Source of the DNA: Methylocystis sp. IM3
Lineage (GTDB): Bacteria > Pseudomonadota > Alphaproteobacteria > Rhizobiales > Beijerinckiaceae
Assembly (NCBI RefSeq): GCF_038070105.1
Contig: NZ_JBBPBZ010000002.1
Coordinates: forward strand, 426,501 to 490,500
Direction of reading: 5' to 3'
DNA: 64,000 nt
Of this stretch, positions 36,630-46,875 are shown one piece after another. The notes under the pieces were generated by a model. That model was not told the origin of the DNA. It saw nothing but the letters and a program-made list of their open reading frames with translations, and made no database searches. Each line of letters starts with the position of its first letter. The first letter of the stretch is position 1. The position numbers and the translations under genes are program-made.

Positions 36630-36878
36630 TTACTTAGAGGCGTCGGATTTATTTCCGGCCAGTAAGACCTCGAGGAGACCCAGGTAAACCTCTTCGCACT
36701 CGGGACACTGGTGCATATGATGGCGCACTGCGGGAAGGCGCGCCGCGGCGTCCTTACCAGCGGCTTGCAGCTCGGCATAGTGCGGCAATTGCTCGAAATA
36801 ATCGCTGCACGACAGCTCCTCACCGGCGTTCGCCGCGAAGATTGTGTCGATCAGGCGTCCGAACTCCGCTCGTTTCAT
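36630..36878 (-). CDS. Small zinc-finger protein, probable anti-sigma partner
   Basis: This 82-residue protein contains HHMHQCPECEEVYLGLL, a H-x3-C-x2-C arrangement of the zinc-binding anti-sigma (ZAS) type, with an N-terminal helix (MKRAEFGRLIDTIF). There is no membrane helix, so it would be a soluble ZAS-like protein. It lies 22 bp downstream of a sigma factor gene on the same strand, which supports an anti-sigma role. The role is inferred from motif and position. Confidence 0.7.
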   Translation of the reverse strand: MKRAEFGRLIDTIFAANAGEELSCSDYFEQLPHYAELQAAGKDAAARLPAVRHHMHQCPECEEVYLGLLEVLLAGNKSDASK

Positions 36879-36900
36879 ATTCGATTCTCGTTTCTAACCA

Positions 36901-37593
36901 TTAGACGTCTTGAAATAAAGAATTCTTACCATCTTCTAAATAGGATCGCGATTGCCGGGGCATATCGAATGTGGCGATTAGCTCACGGTGTGTGACGCCC
37001 CTTGAGAGGAGGGCCGCCTTGAGCCGTTTGCGCGCATCGTGAATGAGCTTATAGAGGCTGTTCCGATTGGTTCCCAGCCATTCAGCGACCAGATCCAGCG
37101 GCATTTCTTGGAATGCGTGTGCAATCAACGCCTTGCGCTGCAAGGGGGTCAGTGCGGTTTCGATCAGCTCGCTCAGCATCGCCCAAGCTTGCTGCTGCTC
37201 GAGACTTCGCTCTGGCCCGGGATTGTCAATCGGCCAGTGCGGCATGGCGTCGCCGAGTCGCGCCGGGTCGGCCGCGCTTGCTTGCCAACGGCGCCGTCGC
37301 AGTTCATTGAGGGTGACACGGATCGCGATCGAATAGGCCCATGTCGTAAATTCGCTGTCGCCCCGGAATTGATCCAGCTTGGACTGAATGAGGAAGGCGG
37401 ACTCTTGTGCGCAGTCTTCCGCCACATCCTCATAGCCATGGTTAAGGAGGCCGGCATTAGGCGCTCGCTTACGAGACAGGAAGTTGAGAATGGCGCGGCG
37501 CAATAATTGTCGCAGCTCCTTGACCGCGTTCTCCTGGCTTTGCCCTGTCTCGCGCAAAGAGATCAGCCACTGAGCATTGGATCTTGTCGCCAC
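36901..37593 (-). CDS. ECF-type RNA polymerase sigma factor
   Basis: The 230-residue protein has region 2 (EDVAEDCAQESAFLIQSKL, FRGDSEFTTWAYSIAIRVT) and region 4 (LTPLQRKALIAHAFQEMPLD, WLGTNRNSLYKLIHDARKR) motifs of an ECF sigma factor. The promoter-recognition helix differs from common groups. It directs RNA polymerase to a small set of promoters. It is followed by a zinc-finger protein that likely restrains it. The neighbouring sensor genes are not linked by operon structure. Confidence 0.88.
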   Translation of the reverse strand: MATRSNAQWLISLRETGQSQENAVKELRQLLRRAILNFLSRKRAPNAGLLNHGYEDVAEDCAQESAFLIQSKLDQFRGDSEFTTWAYSIAIRVTLNELRRRRWQASAADPARLGDAMPHWPIDNPGPERSLEQQQAWAMLSELIETALTPLQRKALIAHAFQEMPLDLVAEWLGTNRNSLYKLIHDARKRLKAALLSRGVTHRELIATFDMPRQSRSYLEDGKNSLFQDV

Positions 37594-38487
37594 CGAGGCC
37601 TCTGGATTGATGATTGAGGACTATGCTTTGTCCTGTGTGAGCCATCGACGATAGCCAAAGGATGCTAAGTTATCTCTGGCGTGCAGCTGGGAAGAGGTTA
37701 GCTTCCGCCACAGGAATTTACAAACCACAGCTGGAATGACGCAAGCTCGATCTCGTTTCATCCACCCAATCCTCTCGGCGGATACCGCCGGAATGGCCAT
37801 GGAAAATCCGTCGGAAGAGGTGCAGTCCAAACGGAGCGCAAATTAGAGAGGATCTGGATCCAAAGAAATAAGTAAATGGAGCTGAGGCGCGTTATCCGAT
37901 CAAGTCAACGTATACCGCCGGCGACACCGTCAATAATGATCCTTCGAGTCAATTCGTGGTTCTACTGCCGAGTTAAAAAACGCGACGCATCTCAACGAAG
38001 TCTGGGACGAGACCGTCGACCTTGTCAGGCTTGAAAAATCATTCTCGCTTGAAACCCTCATACAAGAAAGCTGATCTCAACAACACGAAAGCGATCCCAT
38101 ACGCCCAGGTCCGGGGCTGAGCTGACGCGGGGGAGGGATCTGGCGCTTGCGACTGTGAAGCCATCACGACGCCAACAGACCCTGGGCGGGTTCACCCTAC
38201 GATAAAGACGTCATATTCCCTCGTTCGCTCCTTTTTTCGCGTGTCCTCGAGGTTGCTTAACGGCCATACATCGATACGCAGTGACCCACAGCGCGGCGCT
38301 GACGGAGCCGCTCGCTTCGCTTTTCGAAGCTGCTGGGAATGCCGTGGTAGCGCCGCTTTTAGCGACGGACAGCGCACGGCCGAGATTCCCGACAAAAAAT
38401 TTCTTGTCGCACGGAGTAAGATTGATCGGACCTCCGCTCTCTAAAGGTTCGGCCACTCCCCAATTCCCACAATCTGAGGGCATTGAA
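37594..38487. other. About 0.9-kb stretch without a credible gene
   Basis: All frames are short and without family resemblance. The left part should hold the promoter of the sigma-factor operon, the right part that of the DUF3365 gene. A short inverted CGCTTCGC/CGAAGC pattern occurs near 38315. Base composition is mixed, as in decayed island DNA. Confidence 0.4.
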
Positions 38488-39024
38488 ATGCATCATACGG
38501 AAAAGAAAATCCTGTCGGGCATGATCCTGTTAGCGTTCGCCGCTTTAGGCCTATCGGTTTCGTCGTTGGCCGAGGATAAGAAGGGGATACAAGAGGACTC
38601 CGCGGTGGTGAGGACGAGGCAGCATGTGAAGATGCTCGATGAGCTTTTTAAGAACGTCATCGTCCTTGTTGACAAGACTTACGTGAAAGCGCCGAGCGAC
38701 GTTTCCGCGGCGGCTGCAGGCAAGGCGATTTTCGCTACGATGAAGAAGTCTGGATGGTACGATGTCAGATTGCTGGGGTTGACCGAGGCTGTCGGCGATG
38801 CGGACGATCTCCCCGCCGATCTGTTCGAGCGCACAGCCGCGAAGAAGCTGCGAGATGGTGAAAGCTATTATGAAGAGCTCTCGGAAAAGGACGGCAAGCG
38901 CTACTTGCGAGTCGCGACCGGCGTGCCCGTTGTCTCCGAAAACTGCGTGATGTGCCATGCGAACTTCAAAGGCGACAAAGGGAATATCGGGGCGCTGTCC
39001 TACACTGTGCCGCTCATGAAGTAG
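38488..39024 (+). CDS. DUF3365 (Tll0287-like) haem-binding periplasmic protein
   Basis: The ATG at 38488 gives 178 residues with a signal peptide (ILLAFAALGLSVSSLAED). The soluble part follows the DUF3365 pattern and ends with a c-type haem site, CVMCH at 153-157, followed by GDKGNIGALSYTVPL. Tll0287-like domains bind haem and act as redox or gas sensors, often fused to kinases. Here it is a stand-alone secreted protein. With hemA and the globin relic it adds to a haem theme within the island. Confidence 0.85.
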   Translation: MHHTEKKILSGMILLAFAALGLSVSSLAEDKKGIQEDSAVVRTRQHVKMLDELFKNVIVLVDKTYVKAPSDVSAAAAGKAIFATMKKSGWYDVRLLGLTEAVGDADDLPADLFERTAAKKLRDGESYYEELSEKDGKRYLRVATGVPVVSENCVMCHANFKGDKGNIGALSYTVPLMK

Positions 39025-39888
39025 TAGATCCCAATCAGGCTGGGCCGCAATTGCGAAAACCGCGGAATCGCTCGCATTCCGCTCTCGGCTTGTGATGCTC
39101 AGGACCTTTGCGGCCAATCTCACCACAACAGACGACCGGCTGCGCAATCCTGACCAGCTCGGCCGGTTGCCTGTTGCTGCGTTCTGCCCTCGGGCATATC
39201 AGCCGTCGTGATCCGACCGTCGCTGGACTCGGAGCGAGCCGCTACCGCATTTCCATGTCTTAATGGAGGCTCCAAGAGTCGCGGCGTTTCGAAGCGGATC
39301 GATTGAACGAAGCCTCTCTGGCGATTGATGCAAGCTATGGGCGCTTAATGCGCGGTGCGGGGCCTAGGGAGGCCATCTGGAATCTGGGGACCAGTGATGT
39401 GCAGACGAGGGCCTGTTGGAAGGGTGGACAGTCGCTGACACAGGTCCACCCGCATTCGATTTGCAGTGGGAGAATGGCGATCTTTGGATTACCCGATTTA
39501 AAGGCGCACTGGCCAGCGCTCCCGTTCCGAACCGGGACACATCCGTGGAAGTTCGCGGACCAGGACTGATAGCGACTCCTCCGCTTCATGGCGTGTCGCG
39601 TTCTGGCGTTGAGCGTGGCGCCTATGAAGGACCGGGCCAGGGGTCAAGGTCGACTATGGGCTCGCAGAAGCAAGGACAGATATTAATCATCTGGCCAGCG
39701 AGCATGGTGTAGCGCTCGTGATGATCGGCGAGTTCGTTGGATCGATTTAGCGAACATTGAGAGCGGCCCGGATATTGCGCGAGTTTGCTGGCGCGACAAG
39801 CATTGGCGAGGAAGCTGAAGCGTAGGATGCGCCTAAAATGTCTTGACCGCGCTCGGCCTCGACATTGATTGGCAAGACGGCAGCGACG
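39025..39888. other. Gene-poor, decayed stretch
   Basis: I see no complete gene. A plus-strand fragment near 39650-39750 reads YGLAEARTDINHLASEHG before a stop and looks coding but is isolated and unassigned. The rest consists of short shadow frames. It is probably deletion debris between the DUF3365 gene and the IS5 remnant. Confidence 0.4.
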
Positions 39889-40206
39889 ATGAGTAACGGC
39901 GCAATCGACCCAGCCGCCCTACGCCTATCGCCTGTGGATCTTCTCGCTGCGGCGGAGGCTGTCGGCGCCGTAGTCAGACTCGATCTCGATTGTAACCGCA
40001 TCATAGTGACCGGCGTTGTGCATCTTACGCCAGAGATCCTGAAACGCCTCGAAAACGATCCCGCTATCGCCGAGGCGGTCTATCAGCGCCTCTTCGAACA
40101 GATCGAGCCCGAAAGTTGGATTGCGCCGATCGAAGGCGCCGAGGCTCGCGTCTTCGCTGACGATTGGTCTCGGCGCGCGTGGCGCAAGCCGCGGCGCCCC
40201 GGATAA
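39889..40206 (+). CDS. Hypothetical protein
   Basis: The 105-residue frame from ATG 39889 reads SNGAIDPAALRLSPVDLLAA, AVRLDLDCNRIIVTG-like beta structure and LKRLENDPAIAEAVYQRLFE. Codon use is coding-like. A further coding-like segment continues in the same frame after the stop (IPADDIWPADRPALSALEAT) until the IS5 remnant, so the original gene pair may have been cut by the insertion. No family was recognised. Confidence 0.45.
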   Translation: MSNGAIDPAALRLSPVDLLAAAEAVGAVVRLDLDCNRIIVTGVVHLTPEILKRLENDPAIAEAVYQRLFEQIEPESWIAPIEGAEARVFADDWSRRAWRKPRRPG

Positions 40207-40369
40207 GGATGGAGGGCGACGCCGAAAGCCTCCAAGGCCGGCGACAAAGGCGAGGCGTCACGCGGGGCTCCGCGCAAGAAGGTCCCAATCCCCGCGGACG
40301 ATATATGGCCGGCCGATCGTCCCGCTCTCAGCGCGCTCGAGGCGACGAAGGCGCTCTTTGGCGTGGCGC

Positions 40370-40736
40370 TGCGCCTACGGGCTGAACTCGAAGCTTCACG
40401 TTCGTCTGCGACGGGGGCGGGGAGCCCCTCGTGATGCTACTGACAAAAGGGCAGATGAACGACCACAAAGGTGCCCGATGATGCTCAAGGCGCCGCCGCC
40501 TGCTTCGGCCTTTGAGCGCGGACAGGGGTTGCGACAGTGACTGGTTTCGGGAAGCGCTTGTGGCGCGCGGAACCATACCCTGCATCCCGCCAACCAGAAG
40601 CCGAAAGACCCCTCTCGACTACGACAAGGGGCCCTACCGACAGCGGCACAAAATCGAGAACCTCTTCGCCAAACTCGAGGACTGGCGGCGCATCGCAACC
40701 CGCCAGGATCTTATGCGCCCACCTTTTGGTAGCTTA
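40370..40736 (+). pseudogene. IS5-family transposase remnant
   Basis: Segments in different plus-strand frames fit the C-terminal half of an IS5/IS427-group transposase: GLNSKLHV, LLTKGQMNDHKGA, then ADRGCDSDWFREALVARG and YRQRHKIENLFAKLEDWRR carrying the final glutamate of the DDE triad (KIEN). At least two frameshifts occur and the N-terminal half is missing. Its right end abuts the stop codon of the 858-residue secreted protein gene, suggesting a deletion or insertion at that point. Confidence 0.75.
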
Positions 40737-43310
40737 ATTGTTTGCCGAATTATCGGGTTTTATATCGCAAGTTGGATCGTCAGGGTTGAAGTTACCTTCT
40801 GTCCCTGGGTTCGAGGCCGGCGGGATCGGCATATAAAGGGGCGGCATTGCATTCACGAAGTGATCCAGACTGCTGTGGATGCTTAGCGGGTCTTTCTTGG
40901 AATAGGCGAATACACCGCGCCCCAGAGTTTTAATCGGCTGGGTCGGCCCAGAGCAACACCAATATTTACTAGGGAACTTCCCATAGTCTGAAGCCGGGTC
41001 GTTGCTCGTAAGGTTGCCCTTGCAGTCGATATAAGCCCCCGTATTGTCCCAGCCTGGGGATTTATCTGCCGAAAACTCAGGCAGGAACGGCGGTATATCT
41101 ATTGTCGGGCTCTCCTTTCTCAACGTGAATGTATAGTATTGGGGAGATTTCTTAAGGGGATTTGTCGTCTTGGGGTAATTCACCTTATCCCCGTTGTCTC
41201 GAAGCCAAACTTGGCAAGAAGGGTTGTTGGAATTGAGGATAAACGAAGTGTAGAGCTGGTTGATCGGCCTCCAATGTGGATCATCGGCGGCAGGCATACC
41301 ATTCTGCCTGAGGCTTCTCGGGCACAGCAAGTAGTCCGTGAACCTGGGCCTGTCCATACCATCAGCGTTCGCGAACTTCCCAACGGTAATCGTGATCGGC
41401 GGAGTAGCGGGGTTCTGATTTTCTAGATGCTTGGTGCTTCCTACGTCAATTACCACGCCCTCTCCCCATGCCTGAACATTTCCGACAGCGTCATCAACTG
41501 AATAGGCATATACCCCAGGGATTTTCAGGAATTTCCGCATGCCATTTTTAGCGGTTGGATCACCGTGGACAAGCACAACCCAAGGATTAAACGAGTAGTT
41601 GCTCGCGGGCTTATCTCTATTATAGGGCGAGTCATTCCGCTGGCCGTAGTTCAATTCGTCGAATTCTTTTTTCGCAGCCAGATAGGGTCCATACAGCTTA
41701 CATTTTCTTTTGGGCTGGTCCTGAGTGGGACAGTCCACTTCGTTTTGATAATATGCTGAGGAGTCTGCGAGTAGATTGTCGGTTGGCTTGCACCCCTTCG
41801 TGGGGTCGGCCTCGACCGCTTCTGTGAAAGGCGTCCAGCCATACACATGGGACATGACGAAGTCTGTCGTAGCGTCGAAATTGTAATCCTCGCCACCATT
41901 GGCGTGCTTCATTTTGACGGCGGTGCCCTGGCATGTGCCATTTGCAAAAAGACTGAGATACTTTTTGTAATTTTCTTGCATCATCGGAATGATGTCGTTG
42001 ATGGCTTGGCAAAACTTCGTGCCCGTGTTCGTGGCGGACAAGCAATAGCCATTGCCCGGGCTCGTATGATACTGCCATGCTTCTCTCAGGCGCCCGATGG
42101 GGGCCCATATATCCGTGTTCCATTTCGTAACAGACTCCAAGTCCGTGCGTGGATTTGGCGCAGTCAACGACGGCATCACCTCTAAAGGTGAAGCAAACTT
42201 CTCAACGGTAACGCGCTCGATGGCGCCGCTTTTTGTCGATGGTTTGTACTCCCGCACAAAGCGTGGCCAGCCTGGATATTGGCCGTTCGATCTAAAGTTG
42301 TTCAAAGCTGTCAAAAAGGTTCCGTACGACTGCGGTGTGCCGACATAGCCGACCTGGTCATTATTGACGGGCCCCATAGCGGCGGGTCCATAAGCCACAT
42401 TCACATAGCTAATGTCGAAATCGACATTCTTTAGATCCAGCACTGCTGGAGGTGAATCTTTTCCCTTAGGTTGATCGACGGCCTGCCGCGCGCCAAGAGT
42501 ATACTCAAGCAGTTGGCTGGGATCTGCCTTCGGTAGATCAGCGGTGTCTTCTTGGATGACCAGGCTTTCGCAAGGATTTGTTCCCTTGCAAACGGGCTTC
42601 ACGGTGTTAGCGGCCGTAATGGATGTTTCATACTGGTTTGGTCGCGGCCAAGCGTCCCTATTTCCTGCGAAATCCGGGTTTTGGCTAAAGGGTTTGTAAT
42701 CGTTCCCTAAGGAGCGCAGGGGGAAGGAGAGGGAATTAAGCAGCCGCAGGGCTGCAATGGGATTGCTTACGGGATAATAATTGCGGTCGTCCCATAATGC
42801 ACGCGGTGCGTTTGCGTTGCTCGAGTAGAAGAGTTGAATTGTACCGCCTTGCCACCAGTCAATGAATTGACCCGGATCCTTTGGATTTATCCCGTCGAAT
42901 GACGCAGAGCCTGAGTCTTTGATTTTGGTGTATAGAGGTAGCGTGATGCAGATTTTCTGTCCAGGCGCAATGCCTTTCGTCGGATTGACATAGAGGCGAT
43001 AGGCTTTGTCCCGAGGAAAATTATAGGCGCCCGAGGGATCCTCCATTTGATTCTGAGTGACGCTAAAATAAAATTGCATCCATGTGTCAATCGGACCCTT
43101 GCCCATCGTTATAACAGGAAAGACCCACTGGCCTGGAGGCGGCGTATTTGTATCATTGTAGAATTTGAGCTTCATCGCCGGCATTTTGGGGTCGCTTAGT
43201 GGGCTACAAAATGGATCGATCTCTTGCGCAACAATCGGCGTCGTGAAAGCGAGACTTGCGCCGCCTAGAACCATTTTCACGATAGCCGCCTTTCGAAAAT
43301 CGCCCAACAT
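40734..43310 (-). CDS. Large secreted protein with a GH64/thaumatin-like N-terminal region
   Basis: This 858-residue protein has a signal peptide (cleavage near PIVAQE, residue 29). Residues about 48-180 resemble the thaumatin-like fold of GH64 beta-1,3-glucanases: KLKFYNDTNTPPPGQWVF, YRLYVNPTKGIAPGQKI and GQFIDWWQGGTIQLFYSSN. The remaining about 650 residues are rich in Asn, Pro, Tyr and Cys with no motif I know. It may act on or bind polysaccharide outside the cell. Lower G+C than the neighbours suggests transfer. A catalytic pair of acids cannot be verified by eye. Confidence 0.6.
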   Translation of the reverse strand: MLGDFRKAAIVKMVLGGASLAFTTPIVAQEIDPFCSPLSDPKMPAMKLKFYNDTNTPPPGQWVFPVITMGKGPIDTWMQFYFSVTQNQMEDPSGAYNFPRDKAYRLYVNPTKGIAPGQKICITLPLYTKIKDSGSASFDGINPKDPGQFIDWWQGGTIQLFYSSNANAPRALWDDRNYYPVSNPIAALRLLNSLSFPLRSLGNDYKPFSQNPDFAGNRDAWPRPNQYETSITAANTVKPVCKGTNPCESLVIQEDTADLPKADPSQLLEYTLGARQAVDQPKGKDSPPAVLDLKNVDFDISYVNVAYGPAAMGPVNNDQVGYVGTPQSYGTFLTALNNFRSNGQYPGWPRFVREYKPSTKSGAIERVTVEKFASPLEVMPSLTAPNPRTDLESVTKWNTDIWAPIGRLREAWQYHTSPGNGYCLSATNTGTKFCQAINDIIPMMQENYKKYLSLFANGTCQGTAVKMKHANGGEDYNFDATTDFVMSHVYGWTPFTEAVEADPTKGCKPTDNLLADSSAYYQNEVDCPTQDQPKRKCKLYGPYLAAKKEFDELNYGQRNDSPYNRDKPASNYSFNPWVVLVHGDPTAKNGMRKFLKIPGVYAYSVDDAVGNVQAWGEGVVIDVGSTKHLENQNPATPPITITVGKFANADGMDRPRFTDYLLCPRSLRQNGMPAADDPHWRPINQLYTSFILNSNNPSCQVWLRDNGDKVNYPKTTNPLKKSPQYYTFTLRKESPTIDIPPFLPEFSADKSPGWDNTGAYIDCKGNLTSNDPASDYGKFPSKYWCCSGPTQPIKTLGRGVFAYSKKDPLSIHSSLDHFVNAMPPLYMPIPPASNPGTEGNFNPDDPTCDIKPDNSANN

Positions 43311-43432
43311 AAGCGCCCCCGTAACGAAGTTAGAATATAACTATTCTCTTGCAAAAATTAAGCTTAAGTCAAGAGGCCTAACGCCATAGGATAGTGCAAT
43401 GAAGCATGACCAATTTGATCCCTCCCCGGCAT

Positions 43433-46166
43433 TCAGATTGATGTGATGCTTTCCGGCGGGGAGCGGGGCGCTGCCAAGCAAAAATAGCGAGCCCGCTCTA
43501 GGCCTCCCGGTGAAGCCTCCGTCATGGCCGCATGCTCTGCAGCCGAGCCAATGAGCCGTTGCCACGCCTTGAACCGCGGTTGAATGTCACAGCCGGGTTC
43601 GAGCGGCGGATTGCCGAGCAGGATCGTATAGAGCGCATTCAGGATCTCGCCGCGATGGTCGAGCGTCCATTGAACCGGGTTGGGGTGCGTAAAAGGCCGG
43701 TTCTCGGGATCGGGGCGATCGAGCGTCAATTGCAACCGCAGGCTACGGGACGCATAGTCGCCTGCCGGTCCCACATTGTTTCCAGTAAAGGCTTGGATCG
43801 TATAGGCCGGCGCGTGGACGGTCTGGGTCGCGCCAAGCAGGCGATCGCTGTAGATTTCCGAGGTGGCGGCGCGCTCGAGATGTGGGCAGGAAATCCTGGC
43901 GCCGCGAGGGATGTTGTCCCACACGATAACGGGCAGGCCCTCTTGTAGATGAGCCAATATCGCCTTGCGCCGTTCATCCTCATTGCGCACGGCCAGCGCC
44001 GCCGCCGCCGCCGCCGCCGCCGGCTTCGCGCCGAGCACGGCGAGAATGATCATGGTGATAACCGTGGTTTTACCGCTGCCCCGCAATCCGGCCGAAATCC
44101 AGAACGCGGGTCGTTCGGGAAGCAGCACGCGCTCGATGATGCTGAGCGTGAGAGCAATGAGGATCGCCTTGCCGACAACGCCGGTCGCTACGTCAACGAG
44201 CCATCCCTCGGTCAAAACGCGCCAAGCCTTGGCGACCGCAATCTCCGTGCAGTCTTTTTTCGCTGGGATATATTTCAACAGCTCCGGATCATTGCGCATG
44301 ACAAAATTGAATTGCCGATGCAATCCGTTCTGCGCCAGCAGCTCGCCATTCGGCAACACAAGCGGCATGGTCGCCACAGCGCGTACCCTTGGCGTTTTTG
44401 AGCGGGTGTAGCGGAGACAGTGATTGACGAATTTTGATGGCGGGGCGACGTAACGTTCGCCGTCCGCCGTATCTTCCACGAAAGTGACGTGGTCGCCGAT
44501 TGCGATCTCCAAGCTATAGGCGTCGTGCTTGGTGAGCAGGAAATGCTTGGGCGGCGGCAGTGGCGAGGTCTCGTCCTCTTCCTCTTCGGCGTTGGCGCCG
44601 CTCGCCGTCAATGTGTGTGTGTTCACGGTCTCGCGGCAGCGAATGGCGACCGGCCAGCTCTCCACGTCGCGCATAGGGGGCTCGGCCGCCGTGACGCTGC
44701 ATAGGGCTTCGTCCCACGCCTCCATAACCGGGCCTGCTTCGGCGTCGGCCAAAGGCGGCCGTAACCGGATTTTTACGCTCTCCGCCGCTAGGCGTGCGCG
44801 ACGCGCCTTCGCCGCCTCCTCCTGTTTCACCCCCCGCGCGGCTTTCAGAGCGGCTTTGGCCGCATTGACGCCGCCGAAGCGTTCGCCGGCCAATCTTACA
44901 AGCTCAATTTCCTCCGCTGGATCGAGTTCAGCGTTGGGCGCCAGCTTGCAGAGGATGCGCACAGCGGCAGGCTTCGCCACGCCCCGGATCGCCGCGCTGA
45001 CCGAGGCGAAGTCATGTTTCAGCCGGTAGATCGTCTCGGCGCGATGCGCGAAGGACAGGACATAAACCTTCCCGCCCTCGTCTTGCCGGAGAATGGCGCT
45101 GCTCCTTGAAAAAGAAGCGCCTTCAATCGGGTCGGCGAACCATCTGCCCTCATAGCGCGCCGGATCGGCCAGCACGTCGCGCACAGCCGGCGCGCCGAGA
45201 TTGTGATTGCGAAAATCGAGGATAGCGTCGGGCAACAGAACGCCGCCGGCCCATTGGCGCGCTGTGTGTTCCGCCTGTTCCTGGCTAATGCCGCGCTTGA
45301 CGAGCGCCGCAGTCCGTTGGGCCTCCCATTCTCGGCGGACGCGCTCGGCCTCGGGCTTTAGCGCCTTGGCGGAGGCGTCGATCGCCGCGCGCGCTTTTCG
45401 TCGGCGGTCAATTCAAGGCATAGCGCCTTGCTGTCGAATTGCGGGCCGTCGTGGATTTCGGGCTTTGGTCGCCGTTGCGCCAGCGGCGGCGAAAGTTGCG
45501 GCGTCGCCTCGAAGCATAGCCGCTCGGGCGCGGAGGCGCTGCGATCGACGATCGACCGCTGAAGCAGCGCGCCGTTCTTGCCGAGCATATGCCAGCCGAG
45601 GCCATGCGCCCAGGCGCGGGCGTGAAGCGTATCAAGCACCGCTTAACGTCGGCGGCGTCGAGGACGAGCAGATAGTCGTGCTCGCCGAGAAAGCCGCCCT
45701 TCGCGTCGATACTAGCCCTGACTTTGACCGGCGTTTCATTGACGTCAAAGTCGATCAACGCGAGACCGGGCGCGCCGGCCGTATAGGTGAAACTCTCACG
45801 GCTGCGCGGCGCGCCTTTGGCGGGATCGGCGCCTGCCTTACCCTTGATGGCCAGTGGCACGCGATCGGGCAGGTCTGGGCGCAGGCGCCCGAGGGTATAG
45901 GCGACGTCGGATGGCGTCTGCTCGAGGATCTCTGCGAACTGGCGCCAATCGTCGAGCGGCATGCGCTCCATACTGCTGCGAACCATATTCGCGGCTAGCG
46001 TGGATACGAGCTTGTCGTCGGGCCCGAGTTTGATGCGCTTCGATAAGGCGCCGTCAGCGTTCCGGCAGCGGGTCAGTTCGATCGCTGTCGGCGCCTCGCG
46101 GCGATCGCCGCCGCCATGGCCGGCGCCGCCATTGACGCCTTTGAGGTTGGGACGAGGCGTTTCCAT
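43433..46166 (-). pseudogene. Primase/helicase of the island, split by two frameshifts
   Basis: From ATG 46166 (METPRPNLKGVNGG) the frame encodes an archaeo-eukaryotic-primase-like part (LALIDFDVNETPVKVRA, DYLLVLDAADVKR). Homology moves frame near 45640 (LHARAWAHGLGWHMLGKNGA) and again near 45395 within a GC run, then continues to the stop at 43433. The C-terminal part has Walker A GLRGSGKTT and Walker B PVIVWDNI of an AAA helicase. An intact version would be about 900 residues and replicate the element. Two breaks make it inactive unless they are sequence errors. Confidence 0.7.
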
Positions 46167-46555
46167 CGGCGCGTTCCCCATCCTGAGAAGCCGCGTGGCG
46201 CCGCGCCGCCGACCAGCGTCAGCTCGCGCGCGGCCCGCGTAACGGCCGTGTAGAGCCAGCGCGCCGCGTCGCCGCAGAAGACCTGACTTTGGTCCTTCAC
46301 CAGCACCCTCGGCCATTGCGAGCCTTGCGCCGTGTGAGCGGTGATGGCGTAGCCGAAGTGGAGGTCGTCGCAGCCAGGCGGCGGATGAGGGTCGAGGCGG
46401 TCATCGCCGCCCGCCGCTGCGCTGGCGCGCAGCAGTTTCGCGTCGGCCATAACCTCGATGAGGTCGTCAAGACCGTCATGCGAGACCTCGCCATACCAAA
46501 AGTCGCCGTCTTCGTCGCGGCGCACGCCGTTGTCATGAGAAAAGGCGCGCAGCAT
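46073..46555 (-). pseudogene. RecD-like helicase C-terminal fragment
   Basis: The frame carries GYAITAHTAQGSQWPRVLV and WLYTAVTRAARELTLVGG, the C-terminal motifs V and VI of RecD/exonuclease V alpha-type superfamily 1 helicases. Nothing corresponding to Walker A or the N-terminal domains precedes it: the frame begins 22 bp after another gene's stop without a ribosome site. It is the tail of a gene whose front has been deleted. The last about 30 codons overlap the primase start. Confidence 0.7.
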
Positions 46556-46576
46556 TGGCCGTGCGCCGTCTGATGC

Positions 46577-46875
46577 TTATTCGGGCAGTTCCAGCGAGAG
46601 CAGGAAGTCTGTGATCGCTTTCTCCATGGCTTTGACGGCAAGCTCGTTGCCGCGCTCTATGGCGGCGAGCGCCGTGTCGAGTTTCTTTTTGGCGAGGAGT
46701 CCACTACCGTGATGCGCTCGAGCCTGGCGGAGTCATGCGACATTTCTTCCAAGACGCCCTTCGCATTAGTGTCCATCACGAGAACCCAACCAATGTTCGC
46801 GATGGAGCTTGCGAGCAGTTCGCGGGTGCTGCGCTTGGCCTGGGCCTGGATTTGTTCGGAGGTCTGCGTTTGCAT
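46577..46875 (-). pseudogene. Small island protein with one frameshift
   Basis: The N-terminal part from ATG 46875 reads MQTQTSEQIQAQAKRSTREL, with LASSIANIGWVLVMDTNAKG. After about 46705 the sequence makes sense only in another frame: LLAKKKLDTALAAIERGNEL and AMEKAITDFLLSLELPE to the stop at 46577. The intact product would be about 100 residues, helical and soluble. It lies between AlpA and the helicase fragment as in related islands. Its role is unknown. Confidence 0.55.

Noticed and set aside
46073..46160. Overlap of the RecD-like tail and the primase start as a programmed frameshift
   Set aside because: The helicase fragment lacks its N-terminal half and a ribosome site, so ordinary gene decay is the simpler explanation.
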